Origin: Levilinea saccharolytica | GTDB taxonomy: Bacteria > Chloroflexota > Anaerolineae > Anaerolineales > Anaerolineaceae | Direction of reading: 5' to 3' | Length of the DNA stretch: 64,000 nt | Assembly: GCF_001306035.1 (NCBI RefSeq) | Contig: NZ_LGCM01000046.1 | Location: 54,235-118,234, forward strand | In this document: in pieces, positions 42,197-51,338 of the stretch | Layout of the letters: the number at the start of each line of letters is the position of its first letter | Numbering within the stretch: the first letter of the stretch is position 1 | Notes under the pieces: model-generated | What the model was told of the DNA's origin: nothing | What the model saw: the letters and a program-made list of their open reading frames with translations, nothing else | Database searches by the model: none | Position numbers and translations under genes: made by a program

Positions 42197-42226
42197 ATTG
42201 TACAATCCTTATATTAACCTTATATA
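42197..42226 (+). promoter_or_regulatory. crtI-crtB promoter with CarH-type site on the -35 box
   Basis: TTGTAC (42198-42203), 17-nt spacer, TATATA (42221-42226). The perfect palindrome ATTGTACAAT (42197-42206) matches that at the carH1 promoter. TGTACA (42199), TATATT (42210) and TATATA (42221) sit at 11-bp steps, the same geometry as at carH1. Confidence 0.68.
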
Positions 42227-42316
42227 TTGATTCGTTAAGTATATACACATGTGATATAAATAACGGTGAAACCATTCAACCACCTTGCAGAATCATCCAG
42301 GAAGGGGATCGAGCAC

Positions 42317-43801
42317 ATGAAAAAGAAGATCATCGTCATTGGCGGGGGTTTTGGCGGGCTGGGGGCGGCCTGCCGTTTGGCGGCGCGCGGACATGATGTG
42401 GAAATTTTTGAACAGCGCGACCGCTTGGGGGGGCGCGGCTATCTGTATGAGATCAACGGCTTTAAGTTTGACGGCGGGCCCACGGTGATCACCGCTCCGT
42501 TCATGTTTGACGACATCTTTAAGGCGGCGGGCAAAAACCGCGAAGACTATGTGCAGTTTGTTCCCTGCGATCCGTTTTACCGCATTTTTGACCACAACGG
42601 GCGGGCCTTCAATTACAACGGTGACCACGAGTTCACCCTGTCGCAGATTGATCAGTGGAATCCGGCGGACAAAGAGGGTTACACGCGCTTTATTGAGACT
42701 ACCAAGCCGATCTTTGATAAAGGCTTTTTGGAGCTGGCGGATCAACCCTTCACGCATGTGAGCGACATGCTCAAGGTGGCCCCCGACCTGGTGCGGCTGC
42801 AGTCTTACCGCAGCGTGTACAACTACGTGAGCCAGTTTGTGAAGGATGATTTCCTGCGGCGGGTGTTCTCCTTCCACCCGCTGCTGGTGGGCGGCAATCC
42901 CTTTGACACCACCAGCATCTACGCCATGATTCACTACCTGGAACGTGAGTGGGGCGTGTGGTATGCCCTGGGCGGCACGGGCGCCATTGTGGACGCGCTA
43001 GCCAAACTGTTCGGCGAGCTGAACGGCAAGGTGTCTTTGAACAGCGAGGTGGCGGAGATTTTAACCGAGGGGCGCAAGGTGACGGGGGTGCGGCTGGCTG
43101 ACGGCAGCATTCACCGCGCCGATGCGGTGGTGGCGAATTCAGAAGTGGCCAACACCTACATGAAGCTCATCCCGGCTGCGGCGCGCCGCCGCAACAGCGA
43201 TGCGCGCTACCGCAACACGCGCTACAGCATGTCGCTGTTTGTGATCTATTTTGGTACCAAGCGCCAGTACCGCCACGAGGGCAAGCTGGCCCATCACAAC
43301 ATCATCTTATCCGAGCGCTACAAAGGGCTGTTGGAGGATATTTTCAACCGCAAGGTGCTGGCCGATGACTTTTCGCTGTACCTGCACATGCCCTCGCTCA
43401 CCGATCCCAGCATGGCCCCGGAGGGCTGTGAGACCTTCTATGTGCTTTCGCCGGTGCCGCATTTGGACGCAGATATTGACTGGAACCAGATGGCGCGCCC
43501 TTACCGCGATAAGATCATGCAGTTCTTAGAAGAGAACTACCTGCCGGATCTGCGCGCCAATGTGGTGGCCGAGCATTACATTGACCCGCTGCATTTCCAG
43601 AACACACTGAGCAGCTACAAGGGCGCGGCCTTCTCCGTGCAGCCGGTGCTGACCCAGTCGGCCTGGTTCCGGCCTCACAACCAGTCGGAAGATTTTGACA
43701 ATCTGTACCTGGTGGGGGCGGGCACCCATCCCGGCGCGGGTCTGCCGGGGGTGCTGTCGTCCTCCATCATTGTTGAGAATTTGATTGAGGCCAAAGGGTA
43801 A
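42317..43801 (+). CDS. crtI: Phytoene desaturase
   Basis: A 494-residue FAD-dependent CrtI-type desaturase. N-terminal dinucleotide fold [20 protein letters not shown] with [22 protein letters not shown]-terminal FAD end motif [18 protein letters not shown]. It converts phytoene stepwise into coloured carotenes (neurosporene or lycopene). ATG 42317 follows AGGAAGGGG; an upstream start at 42266 would add unconserved residues. CrtB follows after 38 nt under the same promoter. Confidence 0.95.
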   Translation: MKKKIIVIGGGFGGLGAACRLAARGHDVEIFEQRDRLGGRGYLYEINGFKFDGGPTVITAPFMFDDIFKAAGKNREDYVQFVPCDPFYRIFDHNGRAFNYNGDHEFTLSQIDQWNPADKEGYTRFIETTKPIFDKGFLELADQPFTHVSDMLKVAPDLVRLQSYRSVYNYVSQFVKDDFLRRVFSFHPLLVGGNPFDTTSIYAMIHYLEREWGVWYALGGTGAIVDALAKLFGELNGKVSLNSEVAEILTEGRKVTGVRLADGSIHRADAVVANSEVANTYMKLIPAAARRRNSDARYRNTRYSMSLFVIYFGTKRQYRHEGKLAHHNIILSERYKGLLEDIFNRKVLADDFSLYLHMPSLTDPSMAPEGCETFYVLSPVPHLDADIDWNQMARPYRDKIMQFLEENYLPDLRANVVAEHYIDPLHFQNTLSSYKGAAFSVQPVLTQSAWFRPHNQSEDFDNLYLVGAGTHPGAGLPGVLSSSIIVENLIEAKG

Positions 43802-43839
43802 CGGCGCGTAGGCCGGATTGGAAAGAAAGGATTAACGGT

Positions 43840-44742
43840 ATGAGCCTTCTGACTCAAGCTTCTCCCATCAGCGCGGCGGCATGGAAGAACGCCCAGCAGG
43901 CGACTGAGGCGGTGATCCGCCAGCATTCGCGCACCTTTCATTTTGCCACGGGGCTGCTGCCCAGCGCTGCGCGGGGCGCGATTCGCGCGCTGTATGCCTT
44001 TTGCCGCATGACGGATGACTTGGTGGACCGTGACGGGGCGACCCAGGAAGACCTGGACGCCTGGCGCGCCCAGGTGAATTTGCCCGCGGCGGAGCAAAAA
44101 ATGCCTGTGCTGCTGTATTGGAGCGGGGTACGGGAGCGCTTTGGCGTGGACCGGCGCTATGAGCAGGAATTGATTGACGGCGTGAACATGGATTTGCGCT
44201 GCCGCCGCTACGCCACCTGGGATGAGTTGGAAGATTATTGCTACCATGTGGCCTCCACGGTGGGCCTGCTTTCGATGCCGATCATCGGTATGGCCCCTGG
44301 CTTTCAGTTTGAACAGGCAAAACCCTATGCCGTGCGCCTGGGGGTGGCTTTGCAGCTCACCAATATCCTGCGGGATGTGGGTGAGGACGCGGGGCGGGGC
44401 AGAGTGTACTTTCCGGAAGATGACCTGGCGCGGTTTGGTCTGACGCGCCAGGATATCCTGACGGGGGTGCAGGATGAGCGCTTCCGGGATTTGATGCGTT
44501 TTGAAATTGCCCGCGCGCGGCAGTTATATGAAGAATCCCTGCCCGGCATCGCCATGCTCAGCCGTGCGGCGCGCCCGGCGGTGGGGGCGGCAGCTTTGCT
44601 GTACCGGGCTATCTTGGATGAAATTGAAGCCATCGATTACCAGGTGTACACGCGCCGCGCACACACCACCGGTTGGCAAAAGCTGAAAATGCTGCCGGGG
44701 ATTGTGCTGGCCGTGCTGCGTGTGCGTCCGCCCGCGGCATGA
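43840..44742 (+). CDS. crtB: Phytoene synthase
   Basis: A 300-residue squalene/phytoene synthase: HSRTFHFATGLLPSAARGAI, RALYAFCRMTDDLVDRDG (first DxxxD) and QLTNILRDVGEDAGRGRVYFP (second DxxxD). It condenses two geranylgeranyl diphosphates into phytoene, the substrate for the preceding desaturase. Start ATG 43840 follows GAAAGGA. Further carotenoid genes (crtE, cyclase) are not in the window. Confidence 0.95.
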   Translation: MSLLTQASPISAAAWKNAQQATEAVIRQHSRTFHFATGLLPSAARGAIRALYAFCRMTDDLVDRDGATQEDLDAWRAQVNLPAAEQKMPVLLYWSGVRERFGVDRRYEQELIDGVNMDLRCRRYATWDELEDYCYHVASTVGLLSMPIIGMAPGFQFEQAKPYAVRLGVALQLTNILRDVGEDAGRGRVYFPEDDLARFGLTRQDILTGVQDERFRDLMRFEIARARQLYEESLPGIAMLSRAARPAVGAAALLYRAILDEIEAIDYQVYTRRAHTTGWQKLKMLPGIVLAVLRVRPPAA

Positions 44743-44793
44743 TTCTTGCGGAGGGCAGGGGGCAAAACGGCTGTAGAAATGCGTCCATTCCTG

Positions 44794-45036
44794 TGCTATA
44801 CTACTTGTATGAACAACCTCAAGCCAGGGCTGTGCGTTTGTGCCCCGTGAGGGCGAAGACGCTGACGAACCCGGCATGGGTTGGGAAAACTCGGTTGACG
44901 CTAAATCCAATGAATCCCTCGTTGATCCCATAACCTTCACCTTTTCGGCGCACGGCGCTGCAGAGGGCGGGAAGGTAGGTTAGCTCTCTATCAGTACGCT
45001 TGAAGGGGGCGGGCGGTCCATTTGCGGAGGTGCGGC
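44794..45036 (+). promoter_or_regulatory. Extended -10 promoter and structured 5' leader of the PilZ gene
   Basis: TG-C-TATACT (44794-44802) is an extended -10 box. It leaves an untranslated leader of about 230 nt before ATG 45037. Two perfect small hairpins lie in it, GCCC-CGTGA-GGGC (near 44842-44854) and AACCC-GGCAT-GGGTT (near 44868-44882). No known riboswitch class is recognised. Confidence 0.45.
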
Positions 45037-45753
45037 ATGGTCGCTGAAGACGAGAAAATGCAGGATGTGTTAGCGGTGGTGATCCAATTGGGGGAGAGCG
45101 GCGCCGTCTTTCAGCTGTGTTTTGGCTATCAGGGGTTGATCTTAACGCGCACGGCCAGTTTGGTTGAGACGCATAACCGTATGGCGGTGTTTCGCAGCCA
45201 GCAAGATCTGCCGATGTTGGAGGCAAACCGCGGGATGTGTTTGCACCACGCTGAGCTGCCGCAGAATATCAGCGCGCGGGTGGAGTCCTTTTGGGCGCAG
45301 CGGCGGCTGGTGCGGCTTTCGGGGCTGACCTGGACGGGCAGCCCGTGGCGGGAGCGCGAGCTGGAACGGGTACGGCCTGCGCAGCCTTTGGCTGCCCGCC
45401 TGAATTTGAACGCACCTCTGGACGGAACGGTACAGGATGTTTCACCGCACGGGCTGGGGCTGTTGGTATCCTGCCTGGACCGGCGGCGGCCGTTGGAGTG
45501 GATGGGGCAAAGCGCTCACGTGCAGCTGCGTTTGCCGGGGATGCCGTTGATGCGCCTGCGGGGGGAGGTGATGAGCGTGCACGCCTACAGTGCGCATTTG
45601 ATCCGTGTGGGGCTGCGCCTGTACCCGGGGCGCGAGCAGGAGCGCCGCCTGGGTGGTTTTGTGGAGGGGCGGCGCCGGGCGATTCTGCATGAGCTGTCGT
45701 CCATCCATCCGTTGTTCCAGCCCCCTGGGGAGTCGTACCGGCTGTTTTTCTGA
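45037..45753 (+). CDS. PilZ-domain-like protein (YcgR/flagellar-brake style)
   Basis: A 238-residue protein with an N-terminal YcgR-like barrel (residues 1-95; LCFGYQGLILTRTASLVETH) and a C-terminal PilZ-like domain (about 110-215) with LDGTVQDVSPHGLGLLVS, the D-x-S-x-x-G type c-di-GMP signature, and HLIRVGLRLYP. The usual RxxxR before it may be ARLNLNAPL, so binding is not certain. ATG 45037 follows GGAGG at 7 nt. Possibly partnered with the HD-GYP enzyme at 16693. Confidence 0.7.
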   Translation: MVAEDEKMQDVLAVVIQLGESGAVFQLCFGYQGLILTRTASLVETHNRMAVFRSQQDLPMLEANRGMCLHHAELPQNISARVESFWAQRRLVRLSGLTWTGSPWRERELERVRPAQPLAARLNLNAPLDGTVQDVSPHGLGLLVSCLDRRRPLEWMGQSAHVQLRLPGMPLMRLRGEVMSVHAYSAHLIRVGLRLYPGREQERRLGGFVEGRRRAILHELSSIHPLFQPPGESYRLFF

Positions 45754-45779
45754 GCGCCCGTATGGGGCCGCAATAGGGT

Positions 45780-46330
45780 ACGGGCACGGGCGAGGGTGCG
45801 AGCAAAAGGCGCGGTGAAAGACGCCCGTGCCCTCGCAATTCGAGGGCGTGCCCTCGCAATTCGAGGGCGTGCCTTAGGGTACGGGCACGGGCGAGGGTGC
45901 GGGCAAAAGGCGCGGTGAAAGACGCCCATGCCCTCGCACTTCGAGGGCGTGCCCTCGCAATTCGAGGGCGTGCCTTAGGGTACGGGCACGGGCGAGGGTG
46001 CGGGCAAAAGGCGCGGTGAAAGACGCCCGTGCCCCGACACAAACCCATCTGCGCGGTCATGGGATGCAAAGATCGTCCTCGAACATAGGGCACGGGCGAG
46101 GGTGCGAGCAAAAGGCGCGGTATAAGACGCCCGTGCCCCTACATATACCTATCTGCGAATCATGGCTTTTACATTAGGCGCATAGATCGTTCTCGCACCG
46201 AGAGGGCGCGCCTTAGGGCGCGGGTACGGGCACGGGCGAGGGTGCGAGCAAAAGGCGCGGTGAAAGATGCCCGTGCCCTCGCAAATCGAGGGCGTGCCCT
46301 CGCAATTCGAGGGCGTGCCCCTACATATAC
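45780..46330. repeat. 101-bp tandem/dispersed repeat block with inverted arms
   Basis: ACGGGCACGGGCGAGGGTGC recurs at 45780, 45881 and 45982 (101-bp period) and, less regularly, at about 46086 and 46226. Within a unit GGGCACGGGCG pairs with CGCCCGTGCCC around about 29 nt, and CCCTCG-CAATT-CGAGGG forms a second hairpin. It fills the gap between the PilZ gene and the subtilase terminator; no coding frame is supported. Confidence 0.85.
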
Positions 46331-46360
46331 CCATCTGCGGATTTTGCCTTCCGCAAATGA

Positions 46361-46388
46361 AAAGGGAGGGCCTTTTCAGACCCTCCCT
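46361..46388 (-). terminator. Terminator of the subtilase gene
   Basis: Leftward AGGGAGGG / CCCTCCCT stem around TCTGAAAAGG, followed by TTTTC, 30 nt past the stop codon. Confidence 0.85.
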
Positions 46389-46417
46389 GATGTTCCAGTT
46401 CTTACCGCCGTCCGGCA

Positions 46418-49174
46418 CTAATACGGGTCCACCCCGCCCAGGCCGATGTCGCAGGTGTTGTTCACGGACACATTGGCCCCGTTCACCTGCAACACCTTCC
46501 ACCAATCTTTGTTCTCATTGCACCCATTGATTCCCACCGGCGCATCTTGCAGCCGCACACTGGTTACCACCTTGCCGCTGGCCCACATGCGCACTACCGC
46601 CGCGGTGAAATTAGGGCTGGTTGTGGTGGCGCTCAAATAGCCAACCGTCTTCGGGCTTTGGCTGCTCCCGCCAATGGCGTCGGGGCGGTGATAATCGGTG
46701 ACCACCAGGCGGTATTCCCCGCTGTACCACGGCAGCATATACGGCGCTGCCGACTGCTTGACCTTCGGCAGAACGCTGATAAATTCCACCGGGCTGAGCG
46801 GCTGGCCGTAATTGTCCTGGCCGTAGTAATACCCGCCGTCAAAACCGTGCTGCGCGTAGGGTGAGAAGGGATAACCCAGGGCCTCCCCATTCAGGAGACT
46901 GCCCACGCCCACAAACACATCCTGCTTGCCGGGGATGTAGGTCAGCAGCTTGGGCGAAGCTCCCCAACCCAACTCTGTGCCGATGATCCCGCCCTGATCG
47001 CCGTTGACGCCGTCGCGAGGCAGCAGCAGGTACATATCCAGATCCGCATCCGGATCCACCCGCCCCTGCGCGGGGTTAATCGCCGGGTCCACCCAGTCCA
47101 ACACAAAATTGATATTGTTTTTCGAAGCCAGGCTGACGCGGTTATAAGCGTCATTCAGCGCCATGCCGCGCAGGTCCCCGCTCAAATTAACTTCGTTGAA
47201 GGGCTGGTAACCGGTGGTGTAACCCGCCATCGAAACCGACAGGCGGTATCGAATGCCCGTTTCGCTGGCCGGCAGGTTGGTCAAAACCACCACAGACCCG
47301 CCCTTTTCGGTTTTGGTCTTGTCGCGCAGCACCGGATTGGCGCCGCTGATATCATGGGCAGCCACATAGGCGCCCACAATCGGCGATCCGTTGGTGGCGT
47401 CTTTCACTTCCACCGCCAATGCCGCCCGCTGCATGGCGCGCGCCACATTCAGGTACACCGCCGCCAGCTTAATCTTGCCCGCGCCGTAAGTAAAGCCGTC
47501 CATGCGTTCATCATCGCCGTAGTTGTCGTTCGAGGCCGGCCAGCAGTACGGAGCTTTCACAATCATGGTTGTGGCGGGGTCATCATCATGATCATAAGGC
47601 TTACCAAACCAAATCGTCTCGCCGTGCGGGTCAAAACTGTTGGTCGGGCTGCCGTAGCCCACATCAGCCATCACTCCGGGGGTGTTATCTGAGGCAAATT
47701 GCAGCGGCTCGCTCAAGGCCACCAGAGTATCTTTGACCTTCTTGGGCGGGTTCAATTCGGCTTTAGGCACCAGGCTCCACACCCGTGCCGCCGAACCGGT
47801 GACCAGGGCAGCCGCCTGCGACGTGCCGCTCATATAATCATAGCCAGAGCTGAGCTGAGGCTGGTAGGAATTGAGATAGAAGGGGTTGCTCACCGGCGTA
47901 GTCGAATACACATCCTCGCCGGGGGCCACCATCGTCACCCAGCGCCCATAGTTGCTGCCCGTGGCGATGCCGTTCTCGTTGTAATTGCCAGATGCGCACT
48001 GCTCCGGCAGGAACACCTCGCTCCCGTCCGGGTTCACCACACCGTCGCCGTCTTTATCCACCCACAGGGGGTAGGGGGAGAAGGGCGAACGCGCCGCCGC
48101 CACGGAGATCACCTGTGAGGCGATGTTGTTGAACGATTCCGGCGCGGTCACTTCGGGATCCGCGTAGGCCGCCGGGTAAAAACGGCCCGAAACGCTTTCG
48201 TTGCCCGCCGAGGCCACCAGCAAGCGCCCCATCAGCGCGGTTTCCAAGGCCTGGTACTGCACCTTATCGGCCAAATACGACCCCAGGCTCATGTTAATGA
48301 TCTTCACGCTCTTGTTCGTCCCACAGTACTTGATGCCTGCGGTGACGCTGAAGGTGGTGCCGATGCCCTGCGCGTTGAGCACTTTCACCGCCAGCACCTT
48401 GCCGTTGGAAACGCCCACCGTTGAGCTGGCATTGGTGTTAGCCCGCCCGGCGATGATGCCCGCCACGTGCGTGCCGTGGCCGTTATCGTCATCCGGCTTC
48501 TTATCGTTGTTGTAAAAGTCTGGGCCCGAAACTACCACACCGCTCAGGTCGGGGTGCTTCACATCTACGCCCGTATCCAGCAGACACACCAGCGGGGCAA
48601 TCGTCTTTTCGCCCCAAATCAGGTCGGCCTGAATACGGTCCCAGGCCCACAAATTGCCGCTGAGCAGCTCTTTGGGGAAAGAAGGAATGGCCGCCGAACG
48701 CGTGCCTTTCTTGACGATGGTGCGCAGACTGGCCACTTGCTCCCAACTCAGGCGCACATCCAGGCCGTTGGGTGAATCGATCACATAGGCGCTTTGCGTA
48801 CCGCCCTGGGCCGCGCCGCCTTTGCTTTCTGGCAGGCTGTAAATGTAGTTCGGCTGGGCATAGACCACCCCCGGCAGGGAGCTGACCTGGGCCGCCAAAG
48901 CGGCTACATCCGCCTGCGGATCCGCGCTCAGCAGGGCCATATCGCCGTAGCTGGCCGCTACCGCCGCCCCCACCGACCCCGCTAAAGCCCGCGCCTGACC
49001 GGCTGGCCCAGACGCCCCGGTTTTTCCGTCCAAAACCACCACCAATTCCCCCGGCACATAAGTGCCTTCGGGCAGCGGCGTGCCGCTCTGCGCCGCCGCG
49101 GGTTTGGCTGCGGGGAACATGCCCAGGAGGAAAACAACCATCAGTAAAACCATCCAGCCGCGTGAACCTTTCAT
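46418..49174 (-). CDS. Secreted subtilisin-like serine protease (S8)
   Basis: A 918-residue exoprotease. Signal peptide (MKGSRGWMVLLMVVFLLGMF), an I9-type propeptide (about 35-115, ending VVYAQPNYIY), then the S8 domain with the triad Asp200 in CLLDTGVDVKHP, His233 in NGHGTHVAG and Ser452 in DYMSGTSQAAALVTG (Gln-Ala-Ala replaces the usual Met-Ala-x). Oxyanion Asn is in VASAGNES. The C-terminal 320 residues include a carboxypeptidase-regulatory-like beta domain (EVKDATNGSPIVGAYVAAHD). ATG 49174 follows GGAGG. Heads a group with two other exported proteins. Confidence 0.93.
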   Translation of the reverse strand: MKGSRGWMVLLMVVFLLGMFPAAKPAAAQSGTPLPEGTYVPGELVVVLDGKTGASGPAGQARALAGSVGAAVAASYGDMALLSADPQADVAALAAQVSSLPGVVYAQPNYIYSLPESKGGAAQGGTQSAYVIDSPNGLDVRLSWEQVASLRTIVKKGTRSAAIPSFPKELLSGNLWAWDRIQADLIWGEKTIAPLVCLLDTGVDVKHPDLSGVVVSGPDFYNNDKKPDDDNGHGTHVAGIIAGRANTNASSTVGVSNGKVLAVKVLNAQGIGTTFSVTAGIKYCGTNKSVKIINMSLGSYLADKVQYQALETALMGRLLVASAGNESVSGRFYPAAYADPEVTAPESFNNIASQVISVAAARSPFSPYPLWVDKDGDGVVNPDGSEVFLPEQCASGNYNENGIATGSNYGRWVTMVAPGEDVYSTTPVSNPFYLNSYQPQLSSGYDYMSGTSQAAALVTGSAARVWSLVPKAELNPPKKVKDTLVALSEPLQFASDNTPGVMADVGYGSPTNSFDPHGETIWFGKPYDHDDDPATTMIVKAPYCWPASNDNYGDDERMDGFTYGAGKIKLAAVYLNVARAMQRAALAVEVKDATNGSPIVGAYVAAHDISGANPVLRDKTKTEKGGSVVVLTNLPASETGIRYRLSVSMAGYTTGYQPFNEVNLSGDLRGMALNDAYNRVSLASKNNINFVLDWVDPAINPAQGRVDPDADLDMYLLLPRDGVNGDQGGIIGTELGWGASPKLLTYIPGKQDVFVGVGSLLNGEALGYPFSPYAQHGFDGGYYYGQDNYGQPLSPVEFISVLPKVKQSAAPYMLPWYSGEYRLVVTDYHRPDAIGGSSQSPKTVGYLSATTTSPNFTAAVVRMWASGKVVTSVRLQDAPVGINGCNENKDWWKVLQVNGANVSVNNTCDIGLGGVDPY

Positions 49175-49204
49175 CTCGACCTCCGTTCTTTCATCCAAAA
49201 ATTG

Positions 49205-49669
49205 TCATGGGGCCAACTGCACGCGGCCCAAATCCACGGTTTCGCCCGTTTTCACCGTGAAAACGCGCGTCTCCCCCCCCTCGTCCACCACCGTCAGCGC
49301 CTGTTCCGCGGTCGGCCCCACCACCAACACGTAGCGCCCCGCCGGAACTGCGCTGAGAACAAAATCACCTTGCTCTCCCAATTCGGCCGAAGGGTGAATG
49401 GCCGGCTCTAACATATAAAAGCCCGCACCCTGATCGTCACCCGAAAAAGGCGCCGCAAAGATCCGCAGCGGTTCTTCTTCCCATCGCCCGGCCGTGTCCA
49501 TCACCTGCCCGCGCAGAACCCCGCCCGGGGCTGAGGCGTCCGCCTCCTGTGCAGGCGCGGGCGGTGGGGTCGGCGTTTGCACCGCGCAGGCCGCCAGCAG
49601 CAGGGCCAGCCCCGCGTAAACCGCGCTTAGCAGCGCGAAGCGCAGCTTAGTATTCCAGAATTTCGGCAT
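49205..49669 (-). CDS. Lipoprotein with a carboxypeptidase-regulatory-like domain
   Basis: About 154 residues: signal peptide with lipobox LALLLAACAVQ, a Pro/Ala linker, then a beta-sandwich domain (GVLRGQVMDTAGRWEEEPLR, VPAGRYVLVVGP). It overlaps the 3' end of the upstream secreted-protein gene by 23 nt if ATG 49669 is used; ATG at 49681 or 49690 are alternatives. Together with the subtilase and the 49647-51173 gene it forms a leftward group for exported proteins. Confidence 0.72.
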   Translation of the reverse strand: MPKFWNTKLRFALLSAVYAGLALLLAACAVQTPTPPPAPAQEADASAPGGVLRGQVMDTAGRWEEEPLRIFAAPFSGDDQGAGFYMLEPAIHPSAELGEQGDFVLSAVPAGRYVLVVGPTAEQALTVVDEGGETRVFTVKTGETVDLGRVQLAP

Positions 49670-51173
49670 ACGGAATCCCATTATATTCATCGCCCAGCGT
49701 GCTGTAGCTGCCCGTGCCCACCGTGCGCTGTACCCGCGCCACCACCACCACCGGCTGGTCACTTTCTACGATCACTGCGCCGGCAAAATGGTTGGTATCC
49801 GGGTTCAAGGCCCGTGCTGCGCCCGGATTCGAGGTGCGCCGCGCGTAGGGGGCCAGCGGCCCCGGCTGCGCATCGCTGCGCGCCACCCAATGGCTGCTCT
49901 CCAGCACCCCGCCGGAGCCGTAATACAGCACACGCACATCCGTGGCGGGTTGGTTGGAAACGTTCATAATCGTCAGGTAGGTGCGCAGACCCGTGCTTTT
50001 GGGCGACCATTCCACATAGGGCAGCACCGTGCGGTACGGCTGTCCTGGCAGAGCCGCCCCTGGCATACGCAGCCCCGTGTAGGCGGTCATCAGCCCGTCG
50101 TCGCTGCGCACCTTTCCCAAGGCGGCAATCGGCTCACCGTCCGAATGGATCACCGCCGAAAGGCCCTGGCCGCGCGTCTGCGCGTACACTGCCTCATCGC
50201 AGGCGTCAAAGCGGTGGTTATACCCCGGCGTAATCACCGCCGTCGGTGAGGTCGCCACCAGATCGCCCGCGGCGGAATAATACTCCACCCACACCGTGGC
50301 GTCCCCGGCCCCCACGTTCTGCACCATCATTTCTGCGCTCATTTTGTTGTCGCCCATCTCGCACATGGCGTTGGGCATGAACAACCACGAATCCCCCCCG
50401 TTCACCCCCTCAAAGGCATACGCCCGCCGGCCGCCGCCCTGGATCTCCTGGGCCACCACCACCAACCGCGCTGGGTCATCGTTGCCTGCCCGGAAGGCCT
50501 GCACCACCAGGCTGCCGCGGAAAGGCAGGCTGGGCTGCTGCATTGCGCCGTTATAGGCTTCTTTTAGAGCATCCGAGGCGTTGATCACCAGGGTGCGCTG
50601 GTTGTAGAGCGGCTTGCGCGCCGTCACAAACTCACCCTGTTCCTCAGAGTAAAACCGCAGCACCACTTCGATTTGTAAGCTTTCCACATTCTGAACGCCA
50701 ATGCGCGTGTCATAGGCCTGATTGGCCTGCACGTTGGGCAGGTAAAACGTGCCCAGACCCGCATCGCTGAGGGCAAAAGAAGTGTACAGAATGGGGCTGT
50801 AGGGTTCTTTGGTCTCTGTGGACACCTGTTTGTACACCGCCAGCACCGGCACCGTGGCGCTGATCACCGCACCGCCGGTGAAGTTCGGGTCGCGCAGCAC
50901 GTTGCCCACCAACAGGGTGCCGGATTGATAGGGCTTGATCTCGATATCGTTCAGCAGTTCCCGCCGCGAGGTGGAACCCTGCTGCAGGAAAAGCACGTTC
51001 AGCACCGGCTCGGTGTAATCCGGCGGCAGCGGGTCCGGTTCGGGGTTCGGGTTAAAGTAGGCCACCACCGAAGTCCAGGTCGTCTTGCCGGCCGCGTTCG
51101 CGGGCGCTGGCCCAGGCGTCACCAAGACCCCCAACAACATCAACAGCACCACCATGCGCAGGGCACGTTTCAT
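49647..51173 (-). CDS. Secreted beta-rich protein of unknown function
   Basis: A 508-residue exported protein: signal peptide MKRALRMVVLLMLLGVLVTP cleaved near ANAAG, then a repetitive beta-sandwich sequence with recurring strands ending in motifs such as VEYYSAAGDLVATSP and VLYYGSGGVLESSHW, about 190 residues apart, suggesting repeated adhesion-like domains. No catalytic motif or C-terminal sortase signal. ATG 51173 follows AAGGAGATG. The adjacent membrane LuxR-Kelch regulator may control the set. Confidence 0.75.
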   Translation of the reverse strand: MKRALRMVVLLMLLGVLVTPGPAPANAAGKTTWTSVVAYFNPNPEPDPLPPDYTEPVLNVLFLQQGSTSRRELLNDIEIKPYQSGTLLVGNVLRDPNFTGGAVISATVPVLAVYKQVSTETKEPYSPILYTSFALSDAGLGTFYLPNVQANQAYDTRIGVQNVESLQIEVVLRFYSEEQGEFVTARKPLYNQRTLVINASDALKEAYNGAMQQPSLPFRGSLVVQAFRAGNDDPARLVVVAQEIQGGGRRAYAFEGVNGGDSWLFMPNAMCEMGDNKMSAEMMVQNVGAGDATVWVEYYSAAGDLVATSPTAVITPGYNHRFDACDEAVYAQTRGQGLSAVIHSDGEPIAALGKVRSDDGLMTAYTGLRMPGAALPGQPYRTVLPYVEWSPKSTGLRTYLTIMNVSNQPATDVRVLYYGSGGVLESSHWVARSDAQPGPLAPYARRTSNPGAARALNPDTNHFAGAVIVESDQPVVVVARVQRTVGTGSYSTLGDEYNGIPYAEILEY

Positions 51174-51261
51174 ATACCATCTCCTTCCCAAACCGTCCGT
51201 GAAATACCAACCAGCCATGCGCCACCCCCCGCCCAGCACCTTTTAACCTTAGCCGCACCCC

Positions 51262-51295
51262 CAAAAAATGGCAATAACCCAATTGGATTATTGCC
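51262..51295 (-). terminator. Terminator of the LuxR-Kelch gene
   Basis: A 26-nt near-palindrome (GGCAATAA...TTATTGCC, 51270-51295) is followed leftward by ATTTTTTGG, 44 nt past the stop codon. Confidence 0.85.
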
Positions 51296-51338
51296 CCAGG
51301 TCTTACATTTCTGTAAAGTGCCCCGTGCGCAAATATTC

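Noticed and set aside
44810..45036. c-di-GMP-I (GEMM-I) riboswitch before the PilZ-like gene
   Set aside because: The conserved GEMM core (CACGCACAGGGCAAACC-like) is not present; only general hairpins are seen.
45780..46330. CRISPR array
   Set aside because: Period is 101 bp with no short constant repeat and unique spacers; units are nearly the same along their whole length and contain hairpins. No cas genes nearby.
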